Shown here one piece after another: positions 6,901 to 11,776 of a DNA stretch of 11,776 nt (position 1 is its first letter; every line of letters starts with the position of its first letter). The stretch is from contig JAJZYL010000023.1 of NCBI GenBank assembly GCA_021798095.1, forward strand, positions 1 through 11,776. The letters are read 5' to 3'. Source of the DNA: an archaeon (GTDB lineage: Archaea; Thermoproteota; Nitrososphaeria; Conexivisphaerales; UBA164). The notes beneath the pieces are model-generated. The model searched no databases, was not told the origin of the DNA, and worked only from the letters and a program-made list of their open reading frames with translations. The position numbers and the translations under genes are program-made.

Positions 6901-7965
6901 TTAGCCCTTTAACCGTTTATAAATTCTGGATAAAAAGACGATTGTGAAGATAGATGAATATACCCATGCGGCAAAAAGGCCTATCGCTGCCGCTATTGAT
7001 ATTCCATAGAGGAGATAGCTAGGGTAAACGTAGTTTACACCGAAAAGTATCGGTGCCAGTTGTAGTGAAGATATGGAGAAGATAGCCAGTGGGAATGTAT
7101 ATGCCCAAACGCTGATACTAGGGCGCATTTGCGGAACCTTGGCTATGCTCACTAAGAGCGCCGTTCCAAAGTTCCATAATTCAAATCCCCAGAGCGCTAT
7201 GGATGTAGTGATAGCTATGCTAGCAGGTATGATAAAGATACTGTTGAGCTTTGATAACACCAATATATTTATCACAATGATGCTCGCCACGCCCATGGGG
7301 ATTATGATGACGGGAGACGACTCCAGGGTCTTGATATCCTTGGCATGGGAAGCAAGCGCTAGGGAGCCTAAAAATATGAACAGGAAGAGGGCGATGCCTA
7401 AACCCAATATTATCTGGAAGTATATCAACTGGTCCAAGCCCTTTGAAAGAAAGGGCAATAGCGTTACCCCAAGCAAAGTTGTGGTCGATAATGCTACAGG
7501 TGGAATCAATAACGCATAGGTTATTTCACCTATGGCCAGCTCCTTGGTGTACAATTTATAGCCCAAAAACAGGCTTATAAACAGTATGGCCAGGAAATCA
7601 ATAAAATAGTTATATGTAGAAATTAAATAAATCTTGTCCACTATCCGCGGGAAATATCCCAGCAATGAGACGTTAAAAATGAGCACAGAAAGTGGAAGCA
7701 CAGCCATAAAGCTGATCTTGTTCAAATCGTTCCAATCCTCCCTGATTACCTTGCTAAAGTTTGCAGCCCTCTTAGCCACTAAAAAGGTAATCACTAGCAG
7801 AAAGAAGCAACCCAGTATCAGGAAGATGGTGCCAAGATAGATCAGCGGCCGGAATGAAAAAAAATCCGCAAACTTGTCAAGTACAACGGAAAGGGCCAAT
7901 GTACCCAGAGCGATGGAAAACCATTCTGGGGAAAAAATTCTTGACATGCTTCCTCTGTTCGACAT
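6901..7965 (-). CDS. TDT/TehA-SLAC1-like integral membrane transporter
   Basis: The protein has 354 residues and is almost entirely hydrophobic, with about ten membrane segments (roughly 14-34, 41-63, 84-105, 119-137, 146-168, 178-205, 217-237, 241-262, 285-305 and 318-345). There is no signal peptide. The opening FSPEWFSIALGTLALS resembles the first helix of the tellurite-resistance/dicarboxylate transporter family (PF03595: TehA, Mae1, SLAC1), and FPLAIFSISSLQLA near the end resembles its late helix. Family members pass C4-dicarboxylates, anions or sulfite. The substrate here cannot be read from the sequence. The ATG at 7965 is chosen because a good TATA box lies about 28 bases before it; an ATG at 7947 is possible. 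The gene is transcribed away from ileS and shows no link to heme synthesis beyond position. Family assignment is from motif resemblance and is less sure than for the heme genes. Confidence 0.75.
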   Translation of the reverse strand: MSNRGSMSRIFSPEWFSIALGTLALSVVLDKFADFFSFRPLIYLGTIFLILGCFFLLVITFLVAKRAANFSKVIREDWNDLNKISFMAVLPLSVLIFNVSLLGYFPRIVDKIYLISTYNYFIDFLAILFISLFLGYKLYTKELAIGEITYALLIPPVALSTTTLLGVTLLPFLSKGLDQLIYFQIILGLGIALFLFIFLGSLALASHAKDIKTLESSPVIIIPMGVASIIVINILVLSKLNSIFIIPASIAITTSIALWGFELWNFGTALLVSIAKVPQMRPSISVWAYTFPLAIFSISSLQLAPILFGVNYVYPSYLLYGISIAAAIGLFAAWVYSSIFTIVFLSRIYKRLKG

Positions 7966-7989
7966 GATGTCAGACCCCTTGCATGATTA

Positions 7990-7998
7990 TATTTAAAT
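7990..7998 (-). promoter_or_regulatory. TATA box for the transporter gene
   Basis: On the - strand ATTTAAATA lies in the A/T-rich block 7988-8000, centred about 28 bases before the ATG at 7965. It is the best TATA match in the window and implies a leaderless message. Confidence 0.6.
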
Positions 7999-8020
7999 TT
8001 GTTAACTGTTGTTGAATCCG

Positions 8021-8036
8021 TAAGGGATAGCCCTTA
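8021..8036. repeat. Hairpin TAAGGG/CCCTTA in the divergent spacer
   Basis: TAAGGG (8021-8026) and CCCTTA (8031-8036) pair perfectly around ATAG. It lies just upstream of the transporter's TATA box and between two divergent promoters, so it could be an operator or a transcribed hairpin. Confidence 0.45.
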
Positions 8037-8042
8037 GGTAGG

Positions 8043-8062
8043 CTCACGTGTGCTACAGTGAG
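8043..8062. repeat. Inverted repeat CTCAC/GTGAG in the divergent spacer
   Basis: CTCAC (8043-8047) and GTGAG (8058-8062) flank ten bases. This second inverted repeat is about 25 bases before the ileS TATA-like box, a common place for archaeal activator sites. It is short, so chance is possible. Confidence 0.35.
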
Positions 8063-8086
8063 ATGATGTGACCTGACCGATAAAGT

Positions 8087-8096
8087 AATATAATAT
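8087..8096 (+). promoter_or_regulatory. TATA-like box for ileS
   Basis: AATATAATAT is centred about 28 bases before the second in-frame ATG (8120) and only about 8 bases before the first (8099). It therefore hints that ileS starts at 8120 with MEEGGFLD, if the message is leaderless. Confidence 0.4.
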
Positions 8097-8098
8097 GT

Positions 8099-11000
8099 AT
8101 GAAACGGTTAAAGACGAACATGGAAGAAGGCGGCTTTCTGGACATTTTGAAGGAGCATCATAGGATCGAGCAGTATGCTCGAGAGCTGTGGGAGGAGACC
8201 GGGTCAAATACAAGGGTTGATAAGGTAACCAAGGGGAGGATCGCGTTCATCGAAGGGCCGCCAACCATGAATGGGGAGCCGCACATAGGCCATGTAAGGG
8301 GCAGGGTGATAAAGGACCTATATTTCAGGATGGAGACGCTCAAGGGCAATTCGGTCCGGTTCAGGGCTGGCTGGGATACGCAGGGGTTGCCGGTTGAGCT
8401 GCAGGCGGAAAAGGAGCTCGGAATTTCCGGTAATAAGAACGAAATGCTTCAGCAAATAGGAGTGGAGGCCCTTGTCGAATACTGTAAATCCATCATCATG
8501 AAATACAACAGGTCATGGCTGGAGGCGGATCGACTGCTTGGGATGTCCTTCGATTATGATGGCGCTTACTGGACGTACAGAGATGAGTATATAGAAAGGG
8601 AATGGAGGATAATAAGGGCTGCCTACGAAAAGGGGTTGCTATATGAAGGTTACAGGGTAGTGGCCTATTGCCCAAGTTGTCAGACGAGCTTGAGCAATAC
8701 CGAAGTCGGTTTGGGCTATGCTCAGGTTGATGACCCTAGCCTGTACTATAAGGTTAAACTGAACGGGGAGGATAACTATCTGGTCGTATGGACTACGATG
8801 CCGTTTACACTCGTTACAGATCAGATGGTTGGGGTCAATCCATCGGCCGAATATGTATACGTCAAGGTAGATAACGAAACCGGAAGCGAAACGTGGATAC
8901 TCGCATCATCAATGATGGATCAGGTACTGTCAATGCTCAAGCTTAAAGGAACGGTCGTTAGTAAAGTCAAGGGTTCGGAGCTGGAGGGAAAAGCATACGA
9001 GCCGCCGCTCGCCGATTTTGTGCCTGAGCAGGCCAAAAGGCATGCGAACCGTTTTGTAGTAGTTGCGGAAGATTTTGTGGATGTAAATACGGGGACCGGT
9101 CTGGTACATTTGAGCCCGGCCAATGGGGAGGATGATTTTGCTGTAGCTCAGAGGAGGAAGATGGATGTATTTAACCCGATTGACGATCAAGTAAGATTTA
9201 CGGCCGAGGCAGGAAGGTATTCCGGCCTATTCGTAAGGGATGCTGATGATATGATAGCCAACGATCTAAAGAAGAACGGGCACTTTGTGCGTTACGGAAG
9301 GATTAACCATACATATCCCACCTGTTGGAGGTCCGGTCACAAGCTTGTCTATTTGGCCAGGAGGGAATATTTCTATTCAATAGAAAGGATAAAGGATGAG
9401 CTGGTCGAGGCCGCCTCGTCGGCATCGTACTTCTTTGAACAGCCGAAGAATAGGTTCCTTGAAATAATAAAGGAGGGCAAGCCATGGTGCATAAGCCGTG
9501 AGCGCGTCTGGGGAACGCCCATGCCCATATGGGTGTGTAAGGACTGCGGTAACAAAGTGTATGCGTTCGACAGAAGGAGCATCATCGCACAGGCCAAGGC
9601 GCTGCCCGATGGTGAAAACTTTGAACTGCACAGGCCATGGATAGATCGGGTGGTACTCAAGTGCCCGGCTTGCGGTGGTGATTGTCTCAGGGAGCCCTTC
9701 GTTCTAGATACATGGCATAACAGCGGTGCGGCTCCATACGCATCTCTTACGGATACCGAATATGAGACGCTTATCCCGGCCCCGTTCCTGACTGAAGCCA
9801 TAGATCAGACCAGAGGATGGGCCTATACGCTTCTCGTTGAAAATGTAATACTCGAAGGGAAGGCCCCATTTAATTCATTCCTCTTTAGCGGGCACGTCGT
9901 AGATGAAAATGGTGAAAAGATGAGCAAGAGCAAGGGCAACATAATCCCTGCACTGGACATACTCAATCGCGAACCTGTGGACCTGGTCAGGTTTTATCTT
10001 CTGTGGAAGTCAAGCCCGATAGATGAATTAAATTTCAGCAATAAGGAGATGATGGGCAGGCCGTATCAGGTTTTAAATACGCTGAGGAACCTGCACGCCT
10101 ACTATAAGATCAATTCCTCATATGACAAGTATGTATGGTCACCCGAACGCCAAACGCATCTCACTGACAGGGAAAGGTGGCTATTCACGGAACTGGACTC
10201 CTTCATTAGAAGATACATGAAGTTGTATGATGAGAGACGGTTCAATGAGATGATGAGGGAAATAGACTACATGGTGATCGAGGTGTTGAGCCAAAAATAT
10301 GTGCCCATGACCAGGGGGGAACTGTGGAGTGACTCACCAGAAACCGCAGAAAGGAGGGCCGCCATTTATTGGGCGCTCGGATCAGCCCTTCACACCATAG
10401 ATGTGCTGCTGCATCCCGCTGCTCCCTTTTTGACGGAGTATCTATTTAACAGCTCCCTGAACGTAGGGAAAAGGGGGTCCCTGCTGCAGGAGGGGATGCC
10501 TGCCATCGACGGGGAAACGGATTATGGATTGATAGATAGGTTTCAAGTTGTATGGGCCGTGGTGTCCGCGTCCAACAATGCCAGAATGAAGGCTGGGATA
10601 AAGAGGAGATGGCCAATCGGGCGCCTGTTATTCTATACAAATGTGACGGTTCCTCCCGAGGATCTGGAACTGATAAAGGGGCTGGCAAATGTAAGGGATG
10701 TGCAACAGGTGACCGATGCGTCTTCGATGCCTATGAAACGAGTAGTAAGGGTAAATAGAAGAGAGGTGGGGAGGTTGTTCAGGGAAAGGTCGGCTATAGT
10801 AGAGGCCAAGCTGAACGTTACCGACTTCAGCAGAATGGACCCTTCAAAAGGGGTAGATATAGAAGTGGGCTTACAAACGGTTCACGTTCCACCTGAAGCC
10901 CTTGATATAGAATATGAACCGTTGCCTGATACTTCTCTGGTGCTCGAAAAGGACCTAATATTGGTGCTGGAAATCAAAAGGGATGCTGAGCTCATAAGTG

Positions 11001-11254
11001 AAGGCTATGTTCGCGACGTTGCAAGGAGGATTCAATATCTCCGTAAGGAGAAGGGTTACAACCCTACTGATGTGCTGCCCCTTGCACGGATAGCCGGCCT
11101 TGACGAAGAAATGGCCAATATGCTCCGCGGCTCACTTGACAGGCTGGCCTTTCTCGTCAGAGTTAAGCGAGTAGAAATTCTAAGGGAGCCGGCCGATGGC
11201 ATAGACTGGACTGAAGTGGACCTTGATGAAAGGAAGATCCATCTATCAGTTTAG
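8099..11254 (+). CDS. ileS: Isoleucyl-tRNA synthetase
   Basis: This class Ia synthetase charges tRNA-Ile. At 1051 residues it has the size of archaeal and eukaryotic-type enzymes. HIGH is at 62-65 in PPTMNGEPHIGH, GWDTQGLPVE at 91-100 and KMSKS at 607-611. DQTRGWAYTLL before KMSKS is typical for isoleucine enzymes. Cysteine pairs that look like zinc sites are C191/C194, C480/C483 and C522/C525/C529. The editing domain begins near W231; its conserved histidine and aspartate appear as H337 and D346, but the threonine-rich peptide reads WTTMPFTLVTDQ instead of the usual WTTTPWTLPAN. DTWHNSG (537-543) replaces the common DxWFDSG. The C-terminal anticodon-binding region is full length. The frame starts at 8099, while a TATA-like box favours 8120. 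The gene is richer in G+C than the heme genes. Confidence 0.98.
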   Translation: MKRLKTNMEEGGFLDILKEHHRIEQYARELWEETGSNTRVDKVTKGRIAFIEGPPTMNGEPHIGHVRGRVIKDLYFRMETLKGNSVRFRAGWDTQGLPVELQAEKELGISGNKNEMLQQIGVEALVEYCKSIIMKYNRSWLEADRLLGMSFDYDGAYWTYRDEYIEREWRIIRAAYEKGLLYEGYRVVAYCPSCQTSLSNTEVGLGYAQVDDPSLYYKVKLNGEDNYLVVWTTMPFTLVTDQMVGVNPSAEYVYVKVDNETGSETWILASSMMDQVLSMLKLKGTVVSKVKGSELEGKAYEPPLADFVPEQAKRHANRFVVVAEDFVDVNTGTGLVHLSPANGEDDFAVAQRRKMDVFNPIDDQVRFTAEAGRYSGLFVRDADDMIANDLKKNGHFVRYGRINHTYPTCWRSGHKLVYLARREYFYSIERIKDELVEAASSASYFFEQPKNRFLEIIKEGKPWCISRERVWGTPMPIWVCKDCGNKVYAFDRRSIIAQAKALPDGENFELHRPWIDRVVLKCPACGGDCLREPFVLDTWHNSGAAPYASLTDTEYETLIPAPFLTEAIDQTRGWAYTLLVENVILEGKAPFNSFLFSGHVVDENGEKMSKSKGNIIPALDILNREPVDLVRFYLLWKSSPIDELNFSNKEMMGRPYQVLNTLRNLHAYYKINSSYDKYVWSPERQTHLTDRERWLFTELDSFIRRYMKLYDERRFNEMMREIDYMVIEVLSQKYVPMTRGELWSDSPETAERRAAIYWALGSALHTIDVLLHPAAPFLTEYLFNSSLNVGKRGSLLQEGMPAIDGETDYGLIDRFQVVWAVVSASNNARMKAGIKRRWPIGRLLFYTNVTVPPEDLELIKGLANVRDVQQVTDASSMPMKRVVRVNRREVGRLFRERSAIVEAKLNVTDFSRMDPSKGVDIEVGLQTVHVPPEALDIEYEPLPDTSLVLEKDLILVLEIKRDAELISEGYVRDVARRIQYLRKEKGYNPTDVLPLARIAGLDEEMANMLRGSLDRLAFLVRVKRVEILREPADGIDWTEVDLDERKIHLSV

Positions 11255-11283
11255 GAAATATGGAAAGGAGGCCGCTGCCGGGA

Positions 11284-11318
11284 ATTTCGGGATGCTCGAC
11301 CTATGGCGGTCGCATCCA
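11284..11318 (-). other. 35-base T-loop intron of tRNA-His (position 59/60)
   Basis: The flanks form a complete BHB motif: outer helix CCGGG/CCCGG (the T-stem), central four-pair helix UUCG/CGAA, a three-base bulge AUU on each side and an inner helix GGAUGC/GCAUCC. Cutting each bulge as AU^U leaves the seven-base T-loop UUCGAUU. The inner hairpin continues with GACC/GGUC around a GCCAUA loop. Splicing requires an endonuclease that accepts non-canonical sites. Confidence 0.88.
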
Positions 11319-11339
11319 ATCGAACCCGGGCTAAGGGCT

Positions 11340-11355
11340 TTCCGCCTAGGGAAGT
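11340..11355 (-). other. 16-base anticodon-loop intron of tRNA-His (position 37/38)
   Basis: This is the canonical archaeal intron site. The outer helix is GGGGC/GCCCU (the anticodon stem), the central helix CUGU/GCGG (with two G-U pairs) includes part of the anticodon, and the bulges are GGA and AAA. Cutting GG^A and AA^A restores the loop CUGUGGA. The inner helix is very short (CU/AG), which fits such a small intron. Confidence 0.85.
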
Positions 11356-11420
11356 CCACAGGCCCCTGCGCTGCCACTACGCAACAGCGGCCACCCAATG
11401 AGCGTGAAGTATTGCAACTA

Positions 11421-11430
11421 ATAAATTTTA
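11421..11430 (-). promoter_or_regulatory. TATA-like box for tRNA-His
   Basis: On the - strand TAAAATTTAT is centred about 33 bases before G-1 of the tRNA. This spacing fits an archaeal tRNA promoter with a start a few bases before the mature 5' end. Confidence 0.5.
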
Positions 11431-11537
11431 GCATTACGATCCTTTGTTGCATAATTTATGATCTTACTCATTAAGTCATTATCAAAGGGGTTCCCTAAAG
11501 ACCATATAGATGTGTTTACGATTATTTAAACAGAAAG

Positions 11538-11557
11538 CCTACGGCTTAAGCCGTAGG
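11538..11557. repeat. Perfect 20-base palindrome
   Basis: CCTACGGC and GCCGTAGG flank TTAA, itself a palindrome, so the full 20 bases are self-complementary. It is preceded by GAAAG and followed by ATGAATGC. This layout resembles the subterminal hairpins of IS200/IS605-family elements. It could also serve as a bidirectional terminator. Confidence 0.7.
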
Positions 11558-11603
11558 ATGAATGCTAACCCTACATATATATCGCAATGGCATTAAGATT
11601 CAG

Positions 11604-11705
11604 GCACGAAACTACTCCTGTGGAAACATGAGAAAGTCGTGCATGAAAGTCCCCATGCAGTGATTGGTCCGAAAGGACTTCAGCATGAGGTTGGGGAATG
11701 TCCCC
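11604..11705 (+). ncRNA. Candidate structured RNA with serial hairpins
   Basis: GCACGA (11604-11609) pairs with TCGTGC (11637-11642), enclosing CTC/GAG and TGT/ACA pairs around a GGAA loop. TGCATG (11640-11645) pairs with CATGCA (11654-11659). GTCC-GAAA-GGAC (11667-11678) is a classic tetraloop hairpin, and GGGGA (11693-11697) pairs with TCCCC (11701-11705). The first two stems share three bases, so they may compete. A further stem TTGCAT/ATGCAA lies at 11749-11774. The strand is not proven. An omega-RNA is one possibility; no Rfam family was recognised with confidence. Confidence 0.4.
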
Positions 11706-11776
11706 GTTCCGCAGTCTGGGTAGAGGAATGGATAAAGACATATCCCGATTGCATGCAGACAGGGATGTATGCAAGG

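Larger units (their letters stand above)
11270..11392 (-). tRNA. tRNA-His, anticodon GUG, with two introns
   Basis: The - strand gene runs from G-1 (11392) to C73 (11270), an extra G-C pair that marks histidine tRNAs. The acceptor stem is GCCGCUG/CAGCGGC. The D-stem is GCGU/GCGC with loop AGUGGCA. The anticodon stem GGGGC pairs with GCCCU only after removal of a 16-base intron (11340-11355), giving the loop CUGUGGA with anticodon GUG (11357-11359). The T-stem CCGGG/CCCGG closes a seven-base loop UUCGAUU only after removal of a 35-base intron (11284-11318). The spliced tRNA has 71 bases plus G-1, with a four-base variable loop. No CCA is encoded. The gene is convergent with ileS and its 3' end lies 15 bases past the ileS stop, so ileS read-through would produce antisense to the tRNA. 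Confidence 0.93.
11535..11776 (+). mobile_element. Possible decayed IS200/IS605-type (TnpB) remnant, running off the window
   Basis: Three signs occur together: the end-like palindrome at 11538-11557, a short frame at 11605-11631 reading HETTPVET then stop, which resembles the tail of archaeal TnpB proteins, and a following structured stretch where these elements encode their omega-RNA. No body of TnpB lies between the palindrome and the tail, so it would be an internally deleted, MITE-like copy. Another frame is open from about 11605 to the window edge (containing HEVGECPRS), which may be a shifted continuation of the tail. The assignment rests on recalled motif resemblance and is weak. Confidence 0.25.

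Noticed and set aside
7073..7519. 148-codon frame on the + strand
   Set aside because: It is the antisense shadow of the membrane transporter, whose hydrophobic segments and promoter fit the - strand.
8061..8076. C/D box small RNA on the + strand before ileS (ATGATG then CTGA)
   Set aside because: The spacing between the boxes is far too short for a guide, and box C is imperfect.
9373..9801. 142-codon frame on the - strand
   Set aside because: Antisense shadow inside ileS, which has complete family motifs on the + strand.
11223..11474. 83-codon frame on the + strand after ileS
   Set aside because: It runs through the tRNA-His gene in antisense and shows no protein-like motif. The tRNA explains the sequence.
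11604..11705. RNase P RNA, because of the GAAAGTCC stretch at 11645-11652
   Set aside because: The stretch sits inside a TGCATG/CATGCA hairpin, other conserved RNase P segments are not seen, and the window ends too soon to find the partner region.
1..11776. CRISPR array or toxin-antitoxin or defence genes
   Set aside because: No regularly spaced direct repeats and no recognisable defence proteins on either strand.

Overview
The window comes from an archaeon. It carries a tRNA gene with two introns that both fold as archaeal bulge-helix-bulge (BHB) splice motifs. Neither tRNA gene encodes CCA. TATA-like boxes lie about 26-29 bases before several start codons, which is the geometry of leaderless archaeal mRNAs, and the isoleucyl-tRNA synthetase is archaeal in type. 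An intron in the T-loop of a tRNA is mainly known from Thermoproteota (crenarchaeal) lineages and a few others with heteromeric splicing endonucleases, so a thermophilic TACK archaeon is the best guess. No species can be named. A nearly complete set of late heme genes implies haem proteins and probably respiration.

Bases 1-6235 form a heme biosynthesis region on the + strand. The end of hemB, then hemL and hemE, overlap head to tail and look like one operon that makes coproporphyrinogen III. After a 287-base gap come hemH (ferrochelatase family), an AhbD-like radical SAM/SPASM protein and hemY (porphyrinogen oxidase). Each of these three has its own upstream TTTTAA-type box. No hemN, hemF, chdC/hemQ or siroheme-route ahbA/ahbB/ahbC gene is visible. 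The gene set therefore points to a mixed route: hemE, then HemY oxidation, then HemH iron insertion, then radical SAM decarboxylation of Fe-coproporphyrin. The alternative is that the radical SAM protein acts earlier, in place of HemN.

Bases 6236-6900 are non-coding apart from tRNA-Arg(CCU) on the - strand. A TDT/TehA-SLAC1-like membrane transporter follows on the - strand (6901-7965). It diverges from ileS (8099-11254) across a 133-base spacer that holds inverted repeats and both promoters.

Fifteen bases beyond the ileS stop, on the opposite strand, lies tRNA-His(GUG). Its gene is interrupted by a 16-base anticodon-loop intron and a 35-base T-loop intron. The last about 240 bases hold a perfect 20-base palindrome, a short reading frame ending like archaeal TnpB proteins, and a run of stable hairpins. 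This could be a decayed IS200/IS605-type element with an omega-RNA-like segment, or an unrelated structured RNA that the window edge cuts.
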